5,474 bases of DNA. Origin: Desulfobacterales bacterium (GTDB lineage: Bacteria; Desulfobacterota; Desulfobacteria; Desulfobacterales; Desulfobacteraceae). Location of the stretch: positions 1 to 5,474 of the forward strand of contig JAKSBB010000348.1 in assembly GCA_022361315.1 (NCBI GenBank), read 5' to 3'. Below are positions 1 through 5,474 of the stretch, one piece after another; position 1 is the first letter of the stretch, and each line of letters opens with the position of its first letter. Position numbers and translations under genes: made by a program. Under the pieces are notes generated by a model. The model saw nothing but the letters and a program-made list of their open reading frames with translations. It did not search any database and was not told where the DNA came from.

Positions 1-203
1 TAAATACCTGCCGCCCCCAGGTCGTGGGCATAAATGGGCAACAGGGGCACCACGATACCCACACCGGACACCGTGGCGAAAATAATAAAAAAAAGGGTAA
101 TGAAGATGCCCTGCTGCGCCGAGGGAATGATCCGGTGCCCCTGCCGGATGATCCGGGCAAAGGCCTGGGATACGGGTTCCTTTATGGCGTAAAAGAGATC
201 CAT
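1..203 (-). CDS. Major facilitator superfamily transporter, N-terminal fragment (cut by window edge)
   Basis: Only the first 67 codons are present; the rest lies beyond the left edge. The protein begins MDLFYAIKEPVSQAF. A basic cytoplasmic N-terminus of about 30 residues (several Arg and His) is followed by a hydrophobic helix at about residues 33-58. That helix ends in GIVVPLLPIYAHDLGA, the typical end of transmembrane helix 1 and start of the first periplasmic loop in MFS drug- or metabolite-efflux proteins. The ATG at 201-203 lies 19 bases after the helicase stop codon. It is preceded by a purine-rich stretch containing GGAGG (12 bases upstream) and AAGG (6 bases upstream), which supports this start and translation as the last visible gene of the operon. 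The substrate cannot be inferred from this part. Family assignment is fairly secure from helix 1, but the 12-helix fold and any fused domain are unseen. Confidence 0.72.
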   Translation of the reverse strand, partial: MDLFYAIKEPVSQAFARIIRQGHRIIPSAQQGIFITLFFIIFATVSGVGIVVPLLPIYAHDLGAAGI

Positions 204-222
204 TTGCAGCCTTCCCCTCCCG

Positions 223-2085
223 TCAGGCCAGACATTCCTTTATATTATCAATGAACCGGCTCCGGGTGGAAAACTCACCCTTGCGGTAATTGGCATGACT
301 CAGATAAAGAAAACGTTCGGCACGGGTCATGGCCACATACATGAGACGGCGTTCCTCGGACAGGGCCTTTTCACCTTCATCAATGGAGCGCCAATGGGGA
401 AACAGGCGTTCCTCGCACCCGACGATGAATACCGTATCAAACTCAAGCCCCTTTGCCGAATGGATGGTAAGCAGTGCCACGCCGTTTTCATCCATGTCAT
501 CCTCATCATCCTTGTCCTCACGGATCAGGGCGGCCTCTTCCAGGTACTCAAGCATGGTATCCTTGGCCCTGGCCGTATAGATGAGCTGTTCAATATTCTC
601 CTTTTTGGAGATGAACTCCGCCGGCGTTTTTGTGATTTTCTCCAGGTGATCGTAGTACCCGGCCCTGTCAATTACCGTTTCCATGGCCATGGCCGGGGGC
701 ATATCATGAATGGTATCCAGAATGGACAATACCTCCGAAAGGTTTTCGTGAACCTTGGGGGTAAGCACCCGTTCTCTGACCATCACCCGGGCGGCGGCCT
801 GAAGACTTCGCCCGTCCGTACGCATGGCGGAGATCTTTTTAATCATGGACGGGCCGATGCCCCGTTTGGGGGTGTTCACGATCCGCTCAAAGGAAAGATC
901 GTCATTGGGAAAAAAGGAGGCGCTCAGATAGGAGTTAATATCCAGAATCTCCATCCGCTCAAAGAACCCCTGGGATCCCATCAGACGGTAGGGCACCCTG
1001 AATGCCCTGAAAATTTTTTCAAAGGGCAGGGAACAGAACTTGGTACGGTAAACCACGGCCATCTTATCGTAGGGAATTCCCTGGCCGTTTTTATTTAATC
1101 CTTTTATCCGTTTGGCAGCCCATTCCGCCTCATGGGCATCGGACATGAAATCATAGATTTCCACCACCCCGCCCTTTTTCTGCGAAAAGCAGCGTTTTTC
1201 AATCTTGTCGGGGTTGTAATCGATCATGTCGTTGGCCGCCTGGACAATTTCATCTGCCGACCGGTAGTTTTCCTCCAGCCTGAAAATCTTGGCATCCTTA
1301 TACTTGTCCGGGAATCCGATGAAATGATCCACGTTTGACCCACGGAACCCGTAAACCGACTGCCAGTCATCTCCCACGCAAAACAGGTTTCTGTGGCTGC
1401 CCAGCAGCAGCGAGGTCAACTCTTCCTGAATATTGTTGGTATCCTGATACTCGTCCACCAGAATAAAGGAAAAATAGTCCCGGTAATACTGACGGATGTC
1501 CTCGTGGTCCCGAAGCAGGTCCCGGGCCTTGAGCAGAATATTGTCGAAGTCTACGCAGTTCATCTCTGCCAGACGTTGCTCATACTGGGCATAGATGTCC
1601 GACAGACGGATGTTGTAAAACCCCGGATGGCGGTCAAAGTAGCGTTCCGGGCTCCCGTCGTTTTTCGCCCGTGAAATGGTAGAGAGAATCCGGTTCGCGT
1701 ATTTCTTCTCAATGTTGTTCTGAACACAGAGTTCTTTTACCAGCTTATCCTGCTGGTAAACGGTGAACACCTGAACCGGCGGGGTATATCCCATGACCTC
1801 GCAATGCTTTTTCAGGATCATCAGGCAGGCGGAATGGTAGGTCCGTACCCATTCAAAACTATGCTCGGGAAGGCCTGTCATCTCCATAAGCCTGGATTTC
1901 ATTTCCTGGGCCGCCTTGTTGGTAAAGGTAATGGCGAGAATCCGCCTGGGATCGTGGCCGATGGCGGTGAGATGGGAAAATTTGGCGGTCAGGGTTCGGG
2001 TCTTGCCGGAACCGGCTCCGGCGACCACTAGGGCCGGGGAACCGGTATGATTAACAGCGTCTTGCTGGGGAGGGGATAACTGCAT
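223..2085 (-). CDS. UvrD/Rep/PcrA-type superfamily 1A 3'-5' DNA helicase
   Basis: This is an ATP-dependent DNA helicase that would act in the cytoplasm in repair or replication restart. All core SF1A motifs are visible: Q motif (LSPPQQDAV, 3-11), Walker A (GAGSGKT, 23-29), motif Ia (ITFTNKAAQEM, 52-62), Walker B (ILVDEYQDTN, 208-217), motif III (VGDDWQSVYGFRG, 237-249), motif IV (LEENYRS, 270-276), motif V (LLTIHSAKGLEFD, 538-550) and motif VI (EERRLMYVAMTRAE, 577-590, with arginine finger R588). At 620 residues it is shorter than E. coli Rep, UvrD or PcrA (roughly 670-720). It ends about 30 residues after motif VI, so it lacks the C-terminal extension of UvrD/PcrA and looks more Rep-like. 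Unusual points are Trp241 where most relatives have Asp, and an acidic stretch at 523-533. The ATG at 2083-2085 has AAGGA six bases upstream. Helicase identity is near certain; the choice between rep, uvrD and pcrA is open. Confidence 0.96.
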   Translation of the reverse strand: MQLSPPQQDAVNHTGSPALVVAGAGSGKTRTLTAKFSHLTAIGHDPRRILAITFTNKAAQEMKSRLMEMTGLPEHSFEWVRTYHSACLMILKKHCEVMGYTPPVQVFTVYQQDKLVKELCVQNNIEKKYANRILSTISRAKNDGSPERYFDRHPGFYNIRLSDIYAQYEQRLAEMNCVDFDNILLKARDLLRDHEDIRQYYRDYFSFILVDEYQDTNNIQEELTSLLLGSHRNLFCVGDDWQSVYGFRGSNVDHFIGFPDKYKDAKIFRLEENYRSADEIVQAANDMIDYNPDKIEKRCFSQKKGGVVEIYDFMSDAHEAEWAAKRIKGLNKNGQGIPYDKMAVVYRTKFCSLPFEKIFRAFRVPYRLMGSQGFFERMEILDINSYLSASFFPNDDLSFERIVNTPKRGIGPSMIKKISAMRTDGRSLQAAARVMVRERVLTPKVHENLSEVLSILDTIHDMPPAMAMETVIDRAGYYDHLEKITKTPAEFISKKENIEQLIYTARAKDTMLEYLEEAALIREDKDDEDDMDENGVALLTIHSAKGLEFDTVFIVGCEERLFPHWRSIDEGEKALSEERRLMYVAMTRAERFLYLSHANYRKGEFSTRSRFIDNIKECLA

Positions 2086-2101
2086 AAATTGTCCTTAGCC
2101 C

Positions 2102-2117
2102 CGGGCCGAAAGGCCCG
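2102..2117 (-). other. Intercistronic GC-rich hairpin between the mutase and helicase genes
   Basis: On the minus strand CGGGCC and GGCCCG flank a TTTC loop, giving a perfect 6-bp G/C stem that would form in the transcript. It starts 4 bases after the mutase stop codon and ends shortly before the helicase ribosome binding site (AAGGA, about 2093-2097). No run of T follows, so it is not a canonical Rho-independent terminator. It could stabilise the 3' end of the upstream cistron, attenuate the downstream one, or be chance. The pairing is read directly from the sequence; any function is inference. Confidence 0.45.
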
Positions 2118-2121
2118 TTGC

Positions 2122-3477
2122 CTATTCTGTCTCCTCTATTATTTTTTTCAAATCCGCTTCGATCTCGTTCCGGATCTCTTCCAGACGGGATTCGGTGAGG
2201 GCTTCAAAACGAAGCACCAGGGCAGGCTGGGTGTTTGAGGCCCTGACAAGGCCCCATCCATCGTCATAAAGGGCCCGCATGCCGTCAATGTCGATGACTT
2301 CCTGCCTGGATTTGTAAAGGGCAACGATTTTGTCCACCACATCGAACTTAACATCATCCGGGCATTCCACCCGGATCTCCGGTGTGGTAAAGGTTTGGGG
2401 TAAATCCTCAATGAGTTCATCCACACCCAAACCCGTATCAGCCATGATTTCCAGAAGGCGGCAGGTGGCGTAGAGGGCATCGTCGAACCCGTAGTAGCGG
2501 TCCTTAAAGAACATATGACCGCTCATTTCACCGGCCAGGGCGGCATTCTCTTCTTTCATCTTCTTTTTGATCAGGGAGTGGCCGGTTCGCCACATGATGG
2601 CGTTGCCCCCCTGTTTTCTGATGTCGTCATACATCACCATGGAACATTTGACTTCGGAGATAAAGGTGGCGCCGGGTTTCCGCTTGAGAATCTCCCGGGC
2701 AAAAATCACCAGAAGCTGATCCCCGTAGATCACGTTTCCGTGACGGTCCACCACACCAATACGGTCTGCATCACCGTCGTAGCCCACACCCAGGTCCAGA
2801 TTTTCCTTCTGCACCAGGGCGATGAGATCCGTCAGATTCTTTTTCTGGGTGGGATCGGCTTCGTGGTTCGGAAAGGTGCCGTCCAGGTCACAGTAGATGT
2901 CATGGACTTCACACCCTAGGTCTCTCAGAATGGGAAGTGCGGTGATCCCCCCGGTACCGTTACCGGCATCCACCCCCATGCGGATTTTTTGGGTGAGGGT
3001 GATGTTGTCCAGAACCATGGCCCGGTATGGGGTCAAGACATCTGCCTGGGTGAGTTTACCTTCACCCGTGGCAAAGGATTTATCATCAATTATTTTCCGG
3101 ATATCCTGAAGCCCCTGACTGTGGATGGAATCCATACCGCTCATGAGCTTGAATCCGTTGTACTCCGGTGGATTATGGCTGGCCGTCACCATGGCCCCGC
3201 CTTCCAGTTCCAGATGATGGATGGAGAAGTACAATACCGGTGTTGGGCAAACGCCGATTTCCACAACATCACAGCCCGTGGACAGAATCCCTTTGATAAA
3301 GGCTGCAGAGTAAGCTTCCGATGTCTGCCGGCAGTCCCGGCCGACAGAAATTTTTTTTCTACCGTGCTGGTTCAGCAGGGTGCCGTATGCCTGTCCGATG
3401 GAGACAGCGTCGGCTTCTGTTATTTCTTCTCCGGCTACACCGCGGATGTCATACTCTCTGAAAATACCGGGATGCAT
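2122..3477 (-). CDS. Phosphomannomutase/phosphoglucomutase (AlgC/ManB family)
   Basis: This is a cytoplasmic alpha-D-phosphohexomutase that interconverts mannose-6-P/mannose-1-P and probably glucose-6-P/glucose-1-P, feeding GDP-mannose and UDP-glucose synthesis for surface polysaccharide. At 451 residues it has the usual family length and all four domain signatures: N-terminal IFREYDIRGV (5-14); the phosphoserine loop TASHNPPEYNGFKL (98-111, catalytic Ser100); the metal loop GYDGDADRIG (232-241, Asp234/236/238); the sugar-specificity loop GEMSGH (316-321, Glu317 and Ser319); and the C-terminal phosphate-binding loop RASNTQP (412-418). The GEMSG loop and overall resemblance to Pseudomonas AlgC favour a dual-specificity PMM/PGM over a phosphoglucosamine mutase. 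The ATG at 3475-3477 has a perfect AAGGAGG four bases upstream, a slightly short spacing. The gene begins 18 bases after the uppP stop, so co-transcription with the lipid-carrier phosphatase is likely. Sugar preference cannot be settled from sequence. Confidence 0.95.
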   Translation of the reverse strand: MHPGIFREYDIRGVAGEEITEADAVSIGQAYGTLLNQHGRKKISVGRDCRQTSEAYSAAFIKGILSTGCDVVEIGVCPTPVLYFSIHHLELEGGAMVTASHNPPEYNGFKLMSGMDSIHSQGLQDIRKIIDDKSFATGEGKLTQADVLTPYRAMVLDNITLTQKIRMGVDAGNGTGGITALPILRDLGCEVHDIYCDLDGTFPNHEADPTQKKNLTDLIALVQKENLDLGVGYDGDADRIGVVDRHGNVIYGDQLLVIFAREILKRKPGATFISEVKCSMVMYDDIRKQGGNAIMWRTGHSLIKKKMKEENAALAGEMSGHMFFKDRYYGFDDALYATCRLLEIMADTGLGVDELIEDLPQTFTTPEIRVECPDDVKFDVVDKIVALYKSRQEVIDIDGMRALYDDGWGLVRASNTQPALVLRFEALTESRLEEIRNEIEADLKKIIEETE

Positions 3478-3481
3478 GGAT

Positions 3482-3488
3482 CCTCCTT
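3482..3488 (-). promoter_or_regulatory. Strong Shine-Dalgarno site for the phosphohexomutase gene
   Basis: The minus strand reads AAGGAGG here, a full match to the anti-Shine-Dalgarno sequence, four bases before the ATG at 3475-3477. It lies entirely in the 18-base gap after the uppP stop codon. It fixes the mutase start and suggests that the second cistron is translated efficiently, in contrast to the weak site in front of uppP. Confidence 0.8.
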
Positions 3489-3495
3489 AAAACGC

Positions 3496-4311
3496 TTAAA
3501 CAAAATTCGATAGCAACGCTAAACTGCCGGCCAGCCAGCAATAGGGCGCAAAAAGGTGAAATTTACCCGTGTGAACGAGTTTCAGCAACAACTTCAATGC
3601 CACCAGACCGACAATAAACGAGACGATTGTACCATAAATCGTGGCCGGGTCAATTAATCCGCCGGTCTCTAACGCATCTTTTACGCTGATAATCTGCGCG
3701 CCGCAAATGGCGGGGATGGACAACAGGAATGAAAACTTGGCCGCCCGGGTTCTGTCCAGCCCGCAGAACATTCCCGCCGCAATGGTGGAACCGGACCTTG
3801 ATATCCCCGGGATGACGGCACAGCCCTGAACGACACCGATGGTTAGGGCCCTGCGCAACGTCAGCCCGGATGATTTATCCGTGCCCCCGATTTCCGTGTA
3901 AAATCGCCTGGAGACCCAGAGCAGGGTGCCGGTGAGCAGCAACATCCCCCCCACCAGGAAAGATGAGGTAAACAGGATATGTTCAAACTGTTTTAAACCG
4001 AATCCGATCAACGCCGTAGGTACCGACCCCGCAATAATACACCAGGCGAGGGTCAGATTTTCGCCATCCGCCTCCGTGACCTTACGGGAGCAGAACCGGA
4101 ACAAAGATCCCAGAATCTCCATGATATCTTTAAAATACACCACCAGTACCGCAGCCAGGGTTCCCATGTGCACAGAGACGTCAAACACCAGATTGGCTTC
4201 GGTCATACCGAAGTAGAGTTGTCCCAGAACAAGGTGGCCGGAACTGCTGACCGGAAGGAATTCGGTTAACCCCTGAAGGATGCCCAGAACGATCCCCTGA
4301 TAGATTTCCAT
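3496..4311 (-). CDS. uppP: Undecaprenyl-diphosphatase UppP (BacA family)
   Basis: This integral inner-membrane phosphatase dephosphorylates undecaprenyl diphosphate to the monophosphate carrier used for peptidoglycan and O-antigen/capsule assembly; overexpression of family members confers bacitracin resistance. At 271 residues it has the typical length and both signature regions: the (E/Q)xxxE motif with the following serine-rich segment (QGLTEFLPVSSSGHLVL, 13-29, with Q13, E17 and H26) and the PGxSRSxxT motif (PGISRSGST, 168-176, catalytic Arg172). Hydrophobic stretches are spread through the protein, for example about 43-60, 88-105, 115-134, 194-210, 224-246 and 253-270, consistent with a multi-span membrane protein. 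The ATG at 4309-4311 gives the usual short N-terminus. No good Shine-Dalgarno precedes it, and the ATG 17 bases further upstream is out of frame. It is the first gene of the minus-strand cluster, facing a divergent kinase gene. Confidence 0.97.
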   Translation of the reverse strand: MEIYQGIVLGILQGLTEFLPVSSSGHLVLGQLYFGMTEANLVFDVSVHMGTLAAVLVVYFKDIMEILGSLFRFCSRKVTEADGENLTLAWCIIAGSVPTALIGFGLKQFEHILFTSSFLVGGMLLLTGTLLWVSRRFYTEIGGTDKSSGLTLRRALTIGVVQGCAVIPGISRSGSTIAAGMFCGLDRTRAAKFSFLLSIPAICGAQIISVKDALETGGLIDPATIYGTIVSFIVGLVALKLLLKLVHTGKFHLFAPYCWLAGSLALLSNFV

Positions 4312-4371
4312 GTATTGTACGCTTTCATTTTCTGCAATTTAAGATTCGACCGCGGGGGCCAGCCTCGCACT

Positions 4372-4400
4372 CGTATATAATTGTTGGCTTCAAAATGCAA
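4372..4400 (-). promoter_or_regulatory. uppP: Weak sigma-70-like promoter candidate for the uppP operon
   Basis: On the minus strand TTGCAT (4395-4400) and TATACG (4372-4377) are separated by 17 bases. Each hexamer is only a partial match to TTGACA/TATAAT. It would start transcription about 50-55 bases before the uppP ATG, a plausible distance. It is the best pair I can find for this strand, but AT-rich DNA yields such matches by chance. Confidence 0.22.
4376..4381 (+). promoter_or_regulatory. Perfect -10-like hexamer facing the sensor kinase gene
   Basis: The plus strand carries TATAAT about 70 bases before the kinase ATG at 4451. No TTGACA-like -35 hexamer lies at 16-18 bases upstream (that stretch is GC-rich) and there is no extended TGn, so activator dependence or chance are both possible. 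It overlaps the minus-strand promoter candidate, which would make the two starts mutually interfering if both are real. Confidence 0.25.
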
Positions 4401-4450
4401 GATTTTAAAAAAAAGCTTGAACTTAAAGGGGTTTCACACTAAAAAAAGTT

Positions 4451-5474
4451 ATGATGATTGCCGAGGTGACAGCAGATCAACCGTTTACACCCACGGACGG
4501 AGTGGATAATCCTTCGGCCCGTACGGCGGAACTTTTCCATATTCTGGGTCCGGATCCGGTCAAAAACACCGACATCATTGTTCAAAGAGCCCTGACAATT
4601 ATCGGTGGCGTATTCTCGGTATTCATAGAAACCGTTAGGGAAACACCGCAAGTCAGATCGTCCTACCGGCTCCCCCGGAACCTGGCCCGGGCCTTTTCAT
4701 CCAATACCAGTTGTTTCACTCAAATCCCCCGGGATGAAGAACTCATTGTTTTTGACGACACGGAGGCCGGACTGCCCTTGACAGATCCGCTTGCGGAAAG
4801 GTTTGGACTAAACGCGCTTCTTGGCGCAGTAATCCGTAACAACGGAAAACAAACAGGTTTTCTCTGGGTGGCGGACAACCGGCCCCGGATTTTTTCATCG
4901 GACCAGATCCATGCCCTCCATTGCCTGGCCGGTGCCCTGTCCCATCAGTCAATCCAGCCGGTACCGGGAAAAACGGAACACGAAAAAATCGGAGAAATGG
5001 CCGGACAACTGGCCCATGACCTGAACAATATTTTAACGGGACTTGTGTCCTACCCGGAACTGGTGCTCATGCAATTGGACAAGGACAGCCCCCTCCATAC
5101 CCCCATTTCATTCATGCATGAGTCCGGCGTCCTGGCATCGGACATGGTTCAGGATTTCCTCCTGCTGGCCCGGCCCAAAGCCTATGAGCCCCCCAGCCTT
5201 GATCCCGTGGATATTCTGCGCACCTATTTCACAAGCAGTACCCACGCCCGGTTCAGATACGAGCATCCCCATATGCAGTTTTCTCTGGACACGGACGGAC
5301 AATCCGGACGGATCTGCATCAGCGAGATTCTGCTCACCAAACTGATTACCACCCTGCTGTCCCATATCTCAGCCGATGTCAGAAAAAGCAGTCGGGCGGA
5401 AATTGTCGTCGCCTCTCACACACTGCCCGGCCGGAACAAGGCGGGTGTTACCCTGATATTCCGGGACAACGGTA
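4451..5474 (+). CDS. Sensor histidine kinase with N-terminal GAF-like domain (3' end beyond window)
   Basis: This open frame runs from ATG 4451 off the right edge (341 codons visible). No signal peptide or membrane helix is seen, so the sensor is probably cytoplasmic. Residues about 28-165 look like a GAF domain: a helical start (AELFHILGPDP), then a beta segment TGFLWVADNRP (135-145) followed by IFSSDQIHALHCLAGALSHQ (147-166), the usual GAF end. Next comes a HisKA-type dimerisation domain with H-box AGQLAHDLNNILTGLVSYPE (184-203; phosphoacceptor His189), then the beginning of the HATPase domain. Its N-box region (LLSHISADV, 302-310) has His305 where the Mg-coordinating Asn is expected; a G1-like FRDNG (337-341) is present at the edge. 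The start is uncertain: AAAGGGG lies about 19 bases upstream, too far for a normal Shine-Dalgarno, and an adjacent ATG at 4454 is equally possible. A response-regulator partner or C-terminal receiver domain may follow outside the window. Confidence 0.88.
   Translation, partial: MMIAEVTADQPFTPTDGVDNPSARTAELFHILGPDPVKNTDIIVQRALTIIGGVFSVFIETVRETPQVRSSYRLPRNLARAFSSNTSCFTQIPRDEELIVFDDTEAGLPLTDPLAERFGLNALLGAVIRNNGKQTGFLWVADNRPRIFSSDQIHALHCLAGALSHQSIQPVPGKTEHEKIGEMAGQLAHDLNNILTGLVSYPELVLMQLDKDSPLHTPISFMHESGVLASDMVQDFLLLARPKAYEPPSLDPVDILRTYFTSSTHARFRYEHPHMQFSLDTDGQSGRICISEILLTKLITTLLSHISADVRKSSRAEIVVASHTLPGRNKAGVTLIFRDNG

Larger units (their letters stand above)
4312..4450. other. Divergent AT-rich intergenic region between uppP and the sensor kinase gene
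   Basis: This 139-base gap must hold the start signals for both outward-facing genes. Its right two thirds are AT-rich, with an A8 run at 4407-4414 and an A7 run at 4441-4447, about three helical turns apart, which could bend the DNA. On the left is a short GC-rich patch (about 4350-4368). I see no credible terminator, tRNA, small ORF or riboswitch-like structure. Promoter-like elements are listed separately. Confidence 0.6.

Noticed and set aside
295..1098. A 267-codon open frame on the plus strand, antisense to the helicase gene
   Set aside because: It lies wholly within the helicase gene, whose motifs are unmistakable. Its His/Gly/Phe-rich, low-complexity translation is what reverse-complemented GC-rich coding sequence yields, and no domain is recognisable.
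2515..3513. Plus-strand open frames (2515-2919, 2897-3109, 2989-3513) antisense to the mutase gene
   Set aside because: They are shadows of a complete, well-conserved phosphohexomutase on the other strand, with no recognisable domain.
4314..4336. Alternative upstream ATG for uppP
   Set aside because: The minus-strand ATG 17 bases before the chosen start is out of frame with uppP. The chosen start gives the usual short UppP N-terminus.
4385..4398. Possible sigma-54 promoter (TGG...TGC) upstream of the kinase
   Set aside because: The spacing between GG (4386-4387) and GC (4397-4398) is 9 bases rather than the strict 10, and the internal positions match poorly.
4401..4450. Possible Rho-independent terminator from the T-runs read on the minus strand
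   Set aside because: No stable GC stem precedes either T-run. The region lies between two divergent starts, where no terminator is expected.
4439..4952. Minus-strand open frames (4439-4651, 4743-4952) at the right of the window
   Set aside because: They overlap the plus-strand kinase reading frame, which has clear GAF and H-box features. The minus-strand translations resemble nothing I know.

Overview
The window looks like a chromosomal segment from a Gram-negative, moderately GC-rich bacterium. My best guess is a sulfate-reducing member of the Desulfobacterota (Desulfobacteraceae-like). The main clue is the histidine kinase on the right, whose H-box (AHDLNNILTGLVSYPEL) closely resembles the large sensor kinases of that group as I remember them. 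The three complete proteins fit but do not prove it, because no rRNA or marker gene is present.

Layout: positions 1-4311 hold four genes on the minus strand, so they are read from right to left. They are uppP (undecaprenyl-diphosphatase, 3496-4311), a phosphomannomutase/phosphoglucomutase (2122-3477), a UvrD/Rep-type superfamily 1 helicase (223-2085), and the first 67 codons of a major facilitator transporter (1-203, cut by the left edge). The gaps are 18, 36 and 19 bases, so one polycistronic transcript is likely. A compact GC-rich hairpin lies in the 36-base gap before the helicase. From about 4312 to 4450 there is an AT-rich divergent intergenic region with weak promoter-like elements. From 4451 to the right edge a plus-strand gene encodes the N-terminal GAF-like domain, the H-box domain and the beginning of the ATPase domain of a sensor histidine kinase.

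How the genes fit together: UppP regenerates the undecaprenyl-phosphate lipid carrier used for peptidoglycan, O-antigen and capsule export, and the mutase makes the hexose-1-phosphate precursors of nucleotide sugars. The first two genes therefore form an envelope-polysaccharide pair. The helicase is a DNA repair/replication housekeeping enzyme with no obvious functional link to them, and the transporter substrate is unknown. No mobile element, CRISPR array, tRNA/rRNA or phage gene was found, and I see no convincing new system. The points most worth a second look are the eroded N-box of the kinase, the Trp in helicase motif III with the short C-terminus, and the intercistronic hairpin.
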